Assembly (NCBI GenBank): GCA_964019155.1
Contig: OZ025243.1
Coordinates: 32,160,028 to 32,224,027 of the forward strand
Direction of reading: 5' to 3'
DNA from: Osedax fenrisi
Lineage: Eukaryota > Annelida > Polychaeta > Sabellida > Siboglinidae
Length of the DNA: 64,000 bases
Part shown: positions 12,609-63,621 of the stretch, piece after piece
Layout of the letters: each line of letters begins with the position of its first letter
Numbering within the stretch: the stretch's first letter is position 1
Made by a program: the position numbers and the translations under genes
The notes under the pieces: model-generated
The model's database searches: none
Told to the model about the DNA's origin: nothing
What the model saw: the letters and a program-made list of their open reading frames with translations, nothing else

Positions 12609-14287
12609 ATACACTTTATTTTATATATAATATTAAATACCATTATATGAATATGAAAATTAGAGTAAATAATTTAAAATAATATTATCAATTATTTATG
12701 TTTATTCGTAAATATTCGTCAAGTTGTATATATATATATATATATATATTAAATCTTGCATTTCTGGTATTTAATATTAATGTCACGGGTATAATAGCCT
12801 TTGAATATCTCAAATATCTATTTCATATTATTTGATTATTTCAAATATTAAAATAAAAGTTTAATAAATAATTTTGATTAATCTTTTTAAAATGTTATTG
12901 TTGATATTGTTTTCACGACATATAACATATGAATATATTATAAATATTCTAAATATTTACTAATAAATTGAGTACTAATTTCTACTTTACCTGAATTATT
13001 TTAATATTATTTTAATATTATTTAATATTTTAACTTTTCGAGAAATTTGAACTATTTTAAAATTCAGATCACAAATATTCACTGATGTCAATTATAATTA
13101 TAATTAGGGATTTAATATAAATACTAAACAAATAATATATGAACAATGTTGCAAAAAGATATTTAAATATCTGTTTTCTTAAATACCTTTTATAGTAATT
13201 AGATATGATAGAAAATATATCAATACACGAAATCAACGCTTTCTTTATAAGTTTCTCTCTTTTATTGTGGTATTTCTTAATTGAAAGTCTAATTAAAGAT
13301 TTTAAAATATAGACATTCTATTATATTTTACATTTAATATTATTACATTTATTTTCTATTAGCATAATTATAACATATGGTTTAAATAGAATATAATTCC
13401 TTATATTTATAAAATTTTATATCTAAAATAATCGACATTTTCATAAAATATATATATTGAAAATATTTGTGAAATAGATCTGAAACATCTGAATTAGTGA
13501 AACATTATTAGTGTATCAGTGTTAAATAGATAAATAATATTTAAATTATTAATATTTATCACAAGATGAAAATACTAATATTTATTTTGTAAAGAGTATA
13601 TGAATTATGTAAAATTACTATACAAAGATAATATAGGACAATATTCTTTAATCTCAAATATAGAGATAGTTTAACAGATTTTTTAAATTTCAAATAAAAA
13701 TAGCCAAGTTAACATATATGATAGTGGTTTGAATTAGAATAAATATTATCGAAAACAATATTATATCCATCTTTTAATGTTTTCAAAATCTATGAAATAT
13801 CAATATTAATATAGATTAGTTTAACCATAAATTAACTTGGAATAGTCTTATTAATATTTTAATTAAAACATATATTGATATTAGAAACAGCATGCAAATT
13901 ATTTGTAATAATATCGGTATATTTTATTAGATATTAGATATATATATATATATATATTTATGAATTCCACTAATTGTAATTGTGATATTATTTTTGGTTA
14001 TAATTTGCAATTTTAAAATATCCTAGACATTTTTTCATTTTTATAAGTCAACTCAAAATTATGCAAATATTTCAATTTAGTTTCTTAGCTCCATTATATT
14101 TTTCAAAACATAATAACAGTTCATAAGATAACCATTACATTACATGTACATTCACGTTAGCCAAAGTTTAGCTGAGGCCATGCTAGTGGTAATTCACCAA
14201 CATCTAACAGGTATGAACTATACAAGCTAAGATTATTATGTAGCCTATGCATAACTCACGTACCCCATATGCTACACATACGCATAC
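11915..14287. other. AT-rich intergenic DNA between convergent genes
   Basis: About 2.4 kb, roughly 80 percent A+T, with short (TA)n tracts (12,570-12,605; 12,726-12,747). I see no exon, RNA gene or recognisable transposon in it. Confidence 0.7.
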
Positions 14288-14447
14288 ATATATTTATTTC
14301 TTAAATATTTTTGTGGAACGCTTTCTCGAAATCATCTCGAAATTAAAGGATTCCCGTTTTACTTATTATATAACTATATCGTATGGTACATATTCCATGT
14401 ATATTAAGTAATTATTTATAGTATACAAGTAAAATAAATATTATTAA
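14288..14447 (-). other. CEP78 3' UTR with candidate poly(A) signal
   Basis: On the minus strand, downstream of the CEP78 stop, AAATAAAT occurs at about 14,289-14,296 (TTTATT on the plus strand). It is the first canonical AATAAA after the stop. Confidence 0.4.
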
Positions 14448-53856
<39,409 letters not shown>

Positions 53857-54000
53857 CTCTGCTGGAGGTCGGCTGGGAGGGTCAGAGGTCGAGTATTTAG
53901 GGCGCTAGTTAATACGATGCGTGAGCGCCGCTCCGTCTACGGCTAATGCATCAGTGATTAATCAGCATTATTACGTGTGTGTGTATCGTAATTATTGATT
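53857..54000 (-). promoter_or_regulatory. CEP78 5' UTR / promoter region
   Basis: A GC-richer block upstream of the start codon (GGGCGCTAG, GTGAGCGCCGCTCCG). No clear RFX X-box or other named site. Confidence 0.35.
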
Positions 54001-54520
54001 AATAATATTAATAATTTTTATTATAATTAGAAATTTTACCATTTATTTCGTAGTCTATACTAAAATAAATGAATACGAATACAATATCGTGCGTTCAAAT
54101 TTCTAAAGGGCTTCAAAATAAGACGATCTTCTATAATATAGAATCTATATGGTCGTCGCTCAGAAAATACTAATATTCTTGTAAATGTCTAACGGCGATA
54201 TTAAATATAGGGTCACAAGTGCACACGAGCAATAGTGAAGGATCTCGTAGGAATAGACATAGCTTATAAGTGTAGTATCTTATGATGTAGTTAGTAGTTA
54301 CTTCACGGGTTCATTACACTCAACACACACACACACTTTAGTGAACAAACTTAGTGATTAACCACGTCAATCAATGCCGTCTAGAGAGAAGCTATTCTGT
54401 TATCACAAGGCTATGCTGAGGTGTTATAACATGAACGTTAATGTGACACATACAGCATCCGCGTTAATGTAGTGAATTATACCTGTTTTCATTGTTTCTT
54501 AAAATATTGTATATATATAT
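54001..54520. other. Intergenic sequence upstream of CEP78
   Basis: AT-rich; nothing recognised. Confidence 0.5.
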
Positions 54521-54955
54521 GATGATGATGATGATATTGAGTTTATTAGCACTAAAATAGGGTCATGTAGACCCCTTCGCTCGTGCGGGAAGAAAATAAT
54601 AATAAAATAATAGTAATACGATAATAATTCGATAATAGTATACAACGGAAAACAATAATAAACAATATAAAGGACTATTATATACTACAGTCTGCATTGA
54701 TATGGTGTAGTTGTATATACTACAGACTGCATTGATATAGTATAGTGTTATATAATAATAAGATAATAATAATACAATAACGATTTAATAATGATATAAA
54801 TTTAATATAACACGGATACAAATAATAAGTTGGATGATTTAATGATTATGGGTAGAGAGAAAAGAAGAAGTAAGATTTATAAATCTTTTGTGGGATCTAA
54901 TAGAACGAATGGTAGGAGGGAGGGAATTCCATAGAGTTGGACCGGAATTTTTTTT
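54521..54955 (-). mobile_element. 5'-truncated LINE, 3' end only (-)
   Basis: On the minus strand: PTLWNSLPPTIRSIRSHKRF then a stop, the C-terminal end of a LINE reverse transcriptase, followed by a 3' UTR with CGCACGAGCGAAGGGGTCTA and AATAAACTCAATATC, ending in (ATC)n. A dead insertion of a further LINE family, distinct from the (ACT)n-tailed and (TA)n-tailed ones. Confidence 0.75.
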
Positions 54956-54980
54956 TTTTTTTTATATATATATATATATA

Positions 54981-55070
54981 GAATGAAGATTCACATCGAG
55001 TATCAGTACATAACAATGTTACACACACATATACATAAACACATACACACGTGACATCTGATGGCTATAC
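54981..55070 (+). repeat. Dispersed repeat R4, second copy
   Basis: GAATGAAGATTCACATCGAG and GTATCAGTACATAACAATGT; contains the only CACGTG seen outside 22.8-32.9 kb (55,048-55,053). Confidence 0.75.
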
Positions 55071-55110
55071 TATATACTATATATTATATAGTATAAATAA
55101 AATATATTAA

Positions 55111-55159
<49 letters not shown>

Positions 55160-55386
55160 CTATATAATATATGTTATAGTATATAGTATATACTATATTA
55201 TATAATATGAAGGTAATTTGAAATTTAAAATATAATGTAAACTAATATAATATATATATATATAATTGTGAAGATATGTCCTATTAACATATTAGATATT
55301 ATAAAATAAATTTATTCTATCAGTTTCAAAAGTATTATATAATTTATAGCATATTCTATAAATTGTTGGGAATATAAAGATAAATC

Positions 55387-55512
55387 ACGAGCCGTAACAA
55401 GCTGTCACAATCTATCACGAGCTATCACAAGCTGTAATAAGCTGTGACAAGCCATCACAAGATGTTACAAGCTATCACAAGATGTCACAAGCCGTCACAA
55501 GCTGTCACATGT
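55387..55512. repeat. Minisatellite of CAAGCTGTCA-like 10-11 bp units
   Basis: About twelve degenerate units (ACAAGCTGTCAC, ACAAGATGTCAC, ACGAGCTATCAC). Confidence 0.9.
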
Positions 55513-55890
55513 GTTACATCTTTAGACTATTCAACAAAAGGTACACGGAATAATAGTACGCCTTTGAAATAGTAGTACTCTATAATATAGATTCTATATA
55601 TAAACGTGCTATTAGATACAATTTATATAGTATAATTTTAGTAAAATGTAGTAGTATTTTAGTAGTATTTTATATAATATGGTTGATTGGTTAAATTTAT
55701 AAAATAAAAGTATATAAAATATAGTATAATACTGTTATTGTTATTATAATAATATAGTGTAATGGAATACCATTGAAGTAAACTAGGTAACAGATAAGAT
55801 GATTAGGTCATACCGGAAACCTTTACATTCACTTTATGTATATTTAAATATAAATAATTATATGAATATATATATATGAATATGAAATAT

Positions 55891-55930
<40 letters not shown>

Positions 55931-56700
55931 GTATATATATTATATGTAACTCATATTTGTCATACATAGGTATTAAACTTAGAAAATGTGTATATTATAT
56001 TTACGAATATGCTATATTATCATGTATTAATTAATATAGTAACTATAAAACTGTTACAACGTAAGACTAACACTGTTTCATCACTAACAGCAGATAGTAC
56101 ATAACATACTTAACTTGAGAGGTTCACTGTGTAATATTTACTCTGCGATAATTAATTGATTGAAAATATCACTCATACATTGTATTGTTAAGTTATACGA
56201 TAAGTTATCGTAGTCATCTGTATGTTGCAGACGTATACCACGGTGAGCTGGGCATTACCTATTATTACAATACTCGCTATTTATAATTAATTAAAATGAG
56301 GACATACTATTTATCATAATATAAACGTGGGTGTATTAAGTATATCTACATCTATACCGTATAGAATCTATATGACTATATTATATAGTCTATATACAAA
56401 CAATTATAATTCTATTTTGTGTCATTCTATTTATATTTGGTCCACAAACAATGTCTGTCACAACAGTCACGCACTAAACTAGACACATTTTAATAGCTAA
56501 AATAAAAAATCGTGTACTAAGCACACTATTGTATAGGTTTAGTTATAGGTTTAGTTATCGGGTATAATCATATAATGATTATAATAATGCAGATAACAAA
56601 AACAAAAGAATAAAACTAAAACATAGTCATCAAACAACCCACAAATATCAATCCGCAAATATATATATATCAAAGATTTTCCGAAGGAAAGATATAACAC
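55513..56700. other. AT-rich intergenic sequence
   Basis: Only (TA)n pieces (55,895-55,923); nothing else recognised. Confidence 0.5.
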
Positions 56701-56709
56701 TTACGCGAA

Positions 56710-57000
56710 ATCGTGTAATTCGAATTTGTATACAAAATACTCTGGTGCCACCTATAGCGGGTTACTTTTAGGAACTATTCGTTGTTTATAATGTAAATTC
56801 GTATTTAACTATACACTTTTAAAATGTTAAATAATATGCTTCAAATTAATATTTATATGATGAAAACTAAGTGTTCATTACTAATATATAACAAACAAAT
56901 ATGATATTTATGTTTTAAATGCTATAAGTATATATTTAGTAAGTAAAAGTTAATTTATATTGCATGTAATTTAATAGAGCAATGAAAACATTGTTGTATG
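56710..57000. repeat. Dispersed repeat R3, second copy, interrupted
   Basis: AAATCGTGTAATT at 56,710 and AGTTAATTTATATTGCATGT at 56,949 match 37,645-37,760, with about 200 bp between. Confidence 0.55.
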
Positions 57001-57007
57001 CAAACAG

Positions 57008-57078
57008 AGCCGAACCTAAATCTATTTCAGTGATTTCGATACTACTGCTAGCAGCGGCTGGGGATATTACTAAATTAC
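57008..57078 (+). pseudogene. Orphan exon-like segment resembling the glutaminase ankyrin start
   Basis: A CAAACAG acceptor and a weak gttgca donor bracket a frame reading EPKSISVISILLLAAAGDIT then KL. It is GC-richer than its surroundings. SVIxLLxAAxxGDxxxLR is how the C-terminal ankyrin region of glutaminase begins, and also a general ankyrin pattern. No neighbouring exons were found, so this is either a relic or part of a gene reaching beyond the window. Confidence 0.3.
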
Positions 57079-57256
57079 GTTGCATGCATAGGGAGTGTTA
57101 TATCTTTGCTTCGCAAAATCTTAGTATATATAACAATATCATATTGAATATGGTGTGCCTAGTTTCATGCGGTTAGGTCACAAATATTCTAAGAATGATT
57201 CTTGCAATTTACTATTAATTTATTATATTTAATATAAATCATATATTATTATATTC

Positions 57257-57591
57257 AGTAGATATCATTATGTATGTGTTTAAATATAATATATACATTC
57301 TTAATTATAATAATTATAATGAATCCATAATTATTATAATAATAATAAAATAGAATTTTAAATAAATTAAGGTTAACAATAATTCAATTATATAATTATT
57401 ATTATAATAATAATATTGTTACAATATTATTATAATAATATTGTTAACGTATTTAATATTATAATAATATTGTTAACCTTAATTTTTTTAAATTCTATTT
57501 TATTATTATTATAATAATTATGGATTCATTATAATTATTATAATTAAGAATGTATATATTATATTTAAACACATACATAATGATATCTACT
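57257..57591. mobile_element. Small foldback / MITE, 335 bp
   Basis: AGTAGATATCATTATGTATG to GGTTAACAAT is repeated in inverted orientation with few mismatches; arms of about 130 bp and a centre of (ATAATATTGTTA)-type words. No clear target duplication. Confidence 0.7.
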
Positions 57592-58162
57592 ATAATAATT
57601 ATAATAATTATATTGAATATAAATTATCAAGTTAACCCTATTTTTAGTTATATAATTAGATTTTTCGTCATAAGATTATATATATAAAATATTCTATATA
57701 TACGTATTTATTAATTATATTAGTAGCAAACCTATTATTATATAATATGTATATAAATATATAATACTTAGTTTAATAATATAAATTAAAATAAATACTG
57801 ATTTGTTTACACACAATTTTATTTGAAATTACTTGTTAACGACGACGAATTTCGTCAAATATTCAATTGATAAGAATATTTGTTTAGAAAACTGTTAACC
57901 GTGACAATGAATCATTGTCTATGATTCATAGAGCTAGAGAGAAATTTATCTATGAAGTGTATGTAGGCATAGGCAGTTAGGCCTAGACCTAGCTAGAGAT
58001 AGGCATATATAGCATATAGTAGATATACGGTATACCGTATACATACTATACATATATATTATACTATAGTATATAGAATGAAGTGTCACTTCGTTCTCTA
58101 TGATTTATAATATTTATTTATTTGTTTTCCAATGTAACATAAAAATATATATTAGATTAGTA

Positions 58163-58214
<52 letters not shown>
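58163..58214. repeat. (TA)n microsatellite
   Basis: About 50 bp. Another lies inside the MITE at 58,499-58,537. Confidence 0.95.
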
Positions 58215-58217
<3 letters not shown>

Positions 58218-58417
58218 GCACGATACTCAAAACATTTATATTAGATACAATATTGTATTTACACACTTTTTTCTTATAATAGATACTACTATAATTACTT
58301 TAAAAAAAATCATAGTAGATACAATTACAAATACAGAATTTTCTTAGTAGATAGGTACCTACATCTCAGTAGATACAAATATATTATAATTATTTACAAT
58401 ATATATATAAGTATATA

Positions 58418-58495
58418 GGGGAAATTCTCCGATTACCGACCCCTCCTAATACCGACCCCCTCTCGTATCTCAGTAACTATTAGAGATATCAAAAC

Positions 58496-58539
<44 letters not shown>

Positions 58540-59410
58540 TACATGATCTGTTAGCAATTTAATGATAAATATGAATAAGTATATTGTTTTACAAAATATT
58601 CAATACTACAATTGTTATTTGATAACATGTACAATTCTGTTTTTACTTTTTAAATATTTGAATAATAACTTTTTTTAAATCATTGTAAATACTTTATTCA
58701 TTAAAAGAAAACTTACTACTGCGCATAATATTTTCAATTAATAACATTTTTATAACTATTATAAAAATAATTCAAATTGAATAACTATTAACCAAAATAT
58801 CTTAATTAGCAACCCATATGATTTTCCTAATACCGACCCCCTAAATTACCCTAATACCGACCCCATGTGATTTATAATATCCAATAAAAATAGATCAGTA
58901 TTTTACTTTAAAATATGTCATAAGTTGTTTGTGTATCATTGATATAGATTAAGGATTCGTGATTACATTCGATCATATACATACTGATTAATAACTAAAT
59001 ATTAAATAATAATATACACTATTTTAATATAATTACTAAAAAGTTTAAATTTAAATTTAATATTACTATTAAAACATAAATCCAATAATAAATAATTGCA
59101 TGCATGTTATAATTAATTATATTTATGAATATCTACTATGTTGATTGGATATTATAATACTACAATTATTTATACCACGATTATTTTAGGGGGTCGGTAA
59201 TAGAAGAAGGGGGTCGGTATTAGGAACAGGTATCCGATTACCGACCCCCCTGTTTATTCTTGTTAATATAATTATATCAAAAATATAGAATAGCCACATT
59301 ATTTATTGCCATAATATTACCCAATTTACAAAATTTCAAATAAATATATTTAATATTGAATAAGTTATTACAAATAATCATTTAGGGGTCGGTAATCGGA
59401 GAATTTCCCC
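58418..59410. mobile_element. 993 bp MITE with perfect 27 bp inverted ends and TACCGACCCC motifs
   Basis: The left end GGGGAAATTCTCCGATTACC (continuing GACCCCT) is the exact complement of the right end. Both sides carry TA, so a TA target is likely (Tc1/mariner-like). The word TACCGACCCC or its complement occurs at least five more times inside, clustered near the ends, like transposase binding sites. No transposase gene. Confidence 0.85.
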
Positions 59411-59458
59411 TAGATATAAATTATATATATATTATTATTGTTATTGTTATTTTCATTT

Positions 59459-59477
59459 GGTGGAGTCCTTTCATACC
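59459..59477 (-). mobile_element. SINE 3' end, left part of the copy split by the Gypsy element
   Basis: GGTGGAGTCCTTTCATACC; continues at 63,756. Removing the Gypsy element and one ATACC restores the SINE 3' end as seen at 44,130. Confidence 0.75.
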
Positions 59478-59611
59478 TGTTGTGTTATTATCATTGATAT
59501 GACATGACCTGGCGGTGAACTCGATCTCTTGGAATAATAAACAATTAAATTAAATGTTAGTTATTATTATATATATATTATTGTATAATAGTAAATTATA
59601 AGAACATAACA
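59478..59611 (+). repeat. Gypsy 5' LTR (134 bp)
   Basis: Starts TGTTGTG and ends ACATAACA. Contains AATAATAAACAATTAAATT (AATAAA-type signal). Very short for an LTR. Confidence 0.95.
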
Positions 59612-59613
59612 AT

Positions 59614-59624
59614 TGGCGACGAGG
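59614..59624 (+). other. Primer-binding site, complementary to the 3' end of tRNA-Ser
   Basis: TGGCGACGAGG begins 2 bp after the LTR. It is the complement of CCTCGTCGCCA, the 3' end of serine tRNA (GCU type) including CCA. Confidence 0.75.
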
Positions 59625-59682
59625 ACATAAGAACAAGCAGAGAAAATTCAACAATAAGCACCAAAAAGGAAAGAAATTAAAA

Positions 59683-60804
59683 ATGAATATTGGAGCAAGT
59701 ATAGGTGAATTTAATGCTGAAAGTGAAAATGTACAAAGTTATGAAGAGCGAGTAGAATTTTTTTTTATCGCGAACGATATCACGGACGAAAAAAAGAAAC
59801 TGGCAAATGTACTAACAGCTATAGGGCCAAAGACATATAAACTGGTTAGGAACTTACTAACCCCTATTTCTCCATTGAAATCGACATTAGAAAATGTTTG
59901 GGATGTATTAAAAAAACATTTTAATCCAGTACCCTCTGAGATAATAGAGAGGTATAAGTTTAACACTTATGTGAGACAGGAAGGGCAATCAGTGGCTAGT
60001 TACATTGCAGAACTTCGAAAAATGAGCGAATTTTGCAAGTTTGCAGACTTAGACGAACAAATTAGAGACCGTATTGTATGTGGTATACATAACACACGTA
60101 TACAAAGGCTATTACTAGCCAAAACAAAATTAGACCTACAGACAGCAATCGATATTTCGATTGGAGCAGAGTTAACAGATGAACAATTAACAACATTAGA
60201 ACATCATGATACAGAGAAGGTATACGCCATGGAGACGGATCGAAAACAGTGGTCTCCAAGACCCGAACATAACAAAAAGGAGTTTACAACTTGTAAAGTA
60301 TGTGGTAAAAGAAATCATAAATCAGAAGATTGTAGGTTAAAAAACGCATCATGTTATAGATGTGGAAAGAAGGGACATATTAAACCTATGTGTCTCGAGA
60401 AAGCACCACGAATAGAGAAAAACAGAAATCATCCGAAAACCACATATAATGTAGAAGAAGATACCGATTCTGAACCAGAAGTATATACAATGTATAATAT
60501 TGTGAAAGAAGATAATGGTTGTATAACCTCCACTGTTAAAATCAATGGCACTATCTGTAAGTTTCAAATAGATACAGGGGCAGCGGTATCCATCATGTCA
60601 GAAATGACATTCAAGCAGTTATGGGTAAAGGCAAAGAGGCCAAAACTGCAGTGGTCAGATATACGGCTAAAGAGTTTTACGGGCGAATTAATTAAAGTAT
60701 TAGGGAAGATTGATGTAAAGATTGAGCAGAAAAGAATGAAAATATACATAGTACCTGGACAGGTCCCCAACATTGCTGGAAGGGACATGATAAGTTCACT
60801 ATGA
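59683..60804 (+). CDS. gag: Gypsy Gag-protease polyprotein
   Basis: 373 residues. The N-terminal capsid-like helical region (about 1-190) is followed by two CCHC zinc knuckles at about residues 204-237 (CKVCGKRNHKSEDC and CYRCGKKGHIKPMC), then the aspartic protease with DTGAAVS at about 297-303 and the late AGRDM segment. The frame stops at UGA (60,802-60,804), and the very same frame continues without another stop into pol. Gag forms the particle, and the protease cuts the polyprotein. This is the element's own gene, not a host gene. Confidence 0.92.
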   Translation: MNIGASIGEFNAESENVQSYEERVEFFFIANDITDEKKKLANVLTAIGPKTYKLVRNLLTPISPLKSTLENVWDVLKKHFNPVPSEIIERYKFNTYVRQEGQSVASYIAELRKMSEFCKFADLDEQIRDRIVCGIHNTRIQRLLLAKTKLDLQTAIDISIGAELTDEQLTTLEHHDTEKVYAMETDRKQWSPRPEHNKKEFTTCKVCGKRNHKSEDCRLKNASCYRCGKKGHIKPMCLEKAPRIEKNRNHPKTTYNVEEDTDSEPEVYTMYNIVKEDNGCITSTVKINGTICKFQIDTGAAVSIMSEMTFKQLWVKAKRPKLQWSDIRLKSFTGELIKVLGKIDVKIEQKRMKIYIVPGQVPNIAGRDMISSL

Positions 60805-63600
60805 CTAGATTGGAGGTCGGTTTTGGTAGTGGACACGCTAAAACCGGAAGGACAGGACTTTAAGAGAAAGTATCCTGAAGTGTTCAAAGAAGGACTGGGA
60901 TTGATGAAGGGGGTAAAAGGTGTAATCAATATACATAAAGATGCGGTTCCAAAATTCTGTAAAGCCAGGACAGTACATTATGCGATGAGAGAAAGAGTAG
61001 AAGCAGAATTGGAGAGATTAGAAGCTGAAGGTATAATCGAGGCCGTAAGATATTCAGACTGGGCAACACCAATAGTGCCAATATTAAAGAAAGATGGAAG
61101 CATACGAATATGTGGTGATTATAAAATCACAGTTAATAGAGTTGCAAAGATTGATAGCTACCCCATACCAAAAATTGAGGATCTCTATACAAATTTAGTA
61201 GGTGGAAAAATGTTTAGTACATTAGATTTATCTAATGCATATCTACAGATGCCATTAGAAGAGGAGTCAAAGAATCTTACATCCATAAACACATCAAGAG
61301 GGTTGTTCAAATATAACCGTCTATGTTTCGGCATCGCCGCTGCTCCCGCGATATTTCAGAGAGTGATGGATTCATTACTGCAAGGTTTAAATATGGTGTG
61401 TGGTTACCTGGATGATATCTTAATCACAGGAAAAGATAAAGAAGAACATGATAAAAATGTGAACATGGTATTAAAACGACTAGATATGGCGGGTATAAGA
61501 GTGAGAAGTGAGAAGTGTACTTTTGGAAGGAACCAAGTCGAGTATCTAGGATACATTATCAGTGCTGAAGGACTACATCCTGTACAGAAAAAGGTTAAAG
61601 CTATCATAGATGCACCTTCCCCAGAGAATAGTACACAACTACGAGCTTTCCTAGGAATGATTAATTACTACGGAAAATTCTTGAATAATTTATCAAACCT
61701 ATTTGGACCGTTACATGAACTATTGAAGAAAGGAAAGAGTTGGAAATGGTCTAAAGAGTGTGAGAAATCTTTCAAACAGGCAAAAATGATGTTAACATCA
61801 TCCAAGGTGTTGGTACATTTCGATAGTAAGAGAAACACGAGATTAACATGTGATGCTTCGCAATACGGTATTGGAGCGGTACTTAGTCAGGAAATGGACA
61901 ATGGTGAAGAACGACCAGTAGCTTTCGCGTCCAGATCATTAGGACAAGCTGAAAAAAATTATTCACAGATTGAAAAAGAAGCGTTAGGTGTCGTATTTGG
62001 AGTAAAGAAATTCCATAAATATTTATTTGGTCGCAAATTTACTATTGCGAATGATCATAAACCATTACTGACATTATTGAATGAAGCTAAATCTGTACCT
62101 GCTATGGTATCCGGAAGGATTCAAAGATGGGCTTTGCTCTTATCCGCATACGAATATGTGTTTGAATACAAACCTGGAAGTAAGATCGCAAACGCAGATG
62201 CCATGAGTAGGTTACCTTTAAAGACAAAAGAAAGAAAAGTACCCATACCAGAAGAAATGGTGTTTAACATAAACAAATTAGATGAAGTAATAGAGAGGAA
62301 AGACTTGCAGAAGGCAACAAATGAAGACCGAACATTAACGGTAATTAGAAGACACATCCAGGAAGGGTGGCCAGAAGATAAGATGGAAGAAGTATGGAAA
62401 CCGTATTACCGTAAGAAACTAGAACTCCTAAATTATAATGAGTTGGTATGGTGGGGTTCCAGGATAATTGTACCATATAAATTACAGAAGGCCATATTAG
62501 AAACCCTCCATGAAGGACATCCGGGCATCATGAGAATGAAGAGTATGGCGAGGAGTTACGTATGGTGGCCTAGCCTTGATTTAGACATAGAATCTATGGT
62601 TAAAGAATGTGGTGGGTGTCAACAAGTTTTGAACAAACCTGACCAAATAATGTATAGTCCATGGATGGAACCTTCGGGTCCATGGCAAAGAATACATATT
62701 GATTATGCCGGACCGTATCTAGGTGAGATGTTCTTAGTAGTTGTAGATGCATATTCCAGGTGGCTTGAAGTGAAGGTAATGAAAGGAACAACTAGCGGAA
62801 AAACAATTGAAGAGTTAAGAAGTATATTCGCAACACATGGATTTCCCCAAGTAATAGTCAGTGATAATGCTCCCAACTTCGCAAGTGAGGAGTTCAAGGT
62901 TTTCCTAAAACAGAATGGGATAAAACACATTTTTACACCACCGTATCATCCAAACTCGAATGGTTTAGCAGAGAGAGCCGTACAAACATTCAAGAAGGCT
63001 TTGGTTAGCAGTGGAAATGAAGAATCACTCAAGACAAGATTATCAAAGTTCTTACTGCGATACCGCATAACACCGCATTCCGTGACAAACATATCACCAG
63101 CTGAGAGATTGATGAAGAGAAAGTTAAGAACTAGATTGGATGCCATGTTCCCAGTAGAGAATAAAGTAATAGCAGCTGGAAGAGATAGAGAGAAGATAAG
63201 AAATGAGTTATTGTTCAGTCCAGGAGATACAGTATCCGCAGTGGATTTTAGGCCTGGACATACATGGATTGAGGGGAGAATTGAAGAAAGGAAAAATAAC
63301 TTGGTATGGATACTTTTGAAGGATGGACGTCGTATTCGAAGACATCTAGACCACGTTAGAACTAGAAGGAGTTGCAACGAGGATAAAGAAGCTGTACCCG
63401 AGTTAATGGACACACTACCAAGAGAGATACCAGAAGATTCATCTATAGATGCAAATGAAGAGATAAGAGAGAGCCCAGCAATAACGAGCTCTAACGATAC
63501 ACCCGTAGAAATATCTGAATCAGATGGCCCACTACAAAATGGTGTCCCAGTTAGGAAGTCCGGAAGAACTATCCGGATTCCTAACCGCTATCAACATTAA
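60805..63600 (+). CDS. pol: Gypsy Pol: reverse transcriptase, RNase H, integrase (after in-frame UGA)
   Basis: Open from directly after the UGA to TAA at 63,598. There is no ATG before 60,904, which already lies inside conserved sequence, so independent initiation is unlikely. Counting from 60,823: reverse transcriptase with ICGDYKITVN near 95 and YLDD at about 195-198; RNase H from CDASQYGIG near 343, with EKEAL and DHKPL; integrase with the zinc-binding H-x-H-C-x2-C near 565-605 (HEGHPGIM ... CGGC) and the D-D-E core (HIDYAGP, VSDNAPNF, NGLAERAV). The C-terminus is charged, without a chromodomain. All catalytic motifs are present. Confidence 0.93.
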   Translation, partial: LDWRSVLVVDTLKPEGQDFKRKYPEVFKEGLGLMKGVKGVINIHKDAVPKFCKARTVHYAMRERVEAELERLEAEGIIEAVRYSDWATPIVPILKKDGSIRICGDYKITVNRVAKIDSYPIPKIEDLYTNLVGGKMFSTLDLSNAYLQMPLEEESKNLTSINTSRGLFKYNRLCFGIAAAPAIFQRVMDSLLQGLNMVCGYLDDILITGKDKEEHDKNVNMVLKRLDMAGIRVRSEKCTFGRNQVEYLGYIISAEGLHPVQKKVKAIIDAPSPENSTQLRAFLGMINYYGKFLNNLSNLFGPLHELLKKGKSWKWSKECEKSFKQAKMMLTSSKVLVHFDSKRNTRLTCDASQYGIGAVLSQEMDNGEERPVAFASRSLGQAEKNYSQIEKEALGVVFGVKKFHKYLFGRKFTIANDHKPLLTLLNEAKSVPAMVSGRIQRWALLLSAYEYVFEYKPGSKIANADAMSRLPLKTKERKVPIPEEMVFNINKLDEVIERKDLQKATNEDRTLTVIRRHIQEGWPEDKMEEVWKPYYRKKLELLNYNELVWWGSRIIVPYKLQKAILETLHEGHPGIMRMKSMARSYVWWPSLDLDIESMVKECGGCQQVLNKPDQIMYSPWMEPSGPWQRIHIDYAGPYLGEMFLVVVDAYSRWLEVKVMKGTTSGKTIEELRSIFATHGFPQVIVSDNAPNFASEEFKVFLKQNGIKHIFTPPYHPNSNGLAERAVQTFKKALVSSGNEESLKTRLSKFLLRYRITPHSVTNISPAERLMKRKLRTRLDAMFPVENKVIAAGRDREKIRNELLFSPGDTVSAVDFRPGHTWIEGRIEERKNNLVWILLKDGRRIRRHLDHVRTRRSCNEDKEAVPELMDTLPREIPEDSSIDANEEIRESPAITSSNDTPVEISESDGPLQNGVPVRKSGRTIRIPNRYQH

Positions 63601-63621
63601 GAGGAGAGGAGGAAGGAGAGA
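63601..63621 (+). other. Polypurine tract
   Basis: 21 purines in a row (GAGGAGAGGAGGAAGGAGAGA) directly before the 3' LTR; start site for plus-strand synthesis. Confidence 0.9.
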
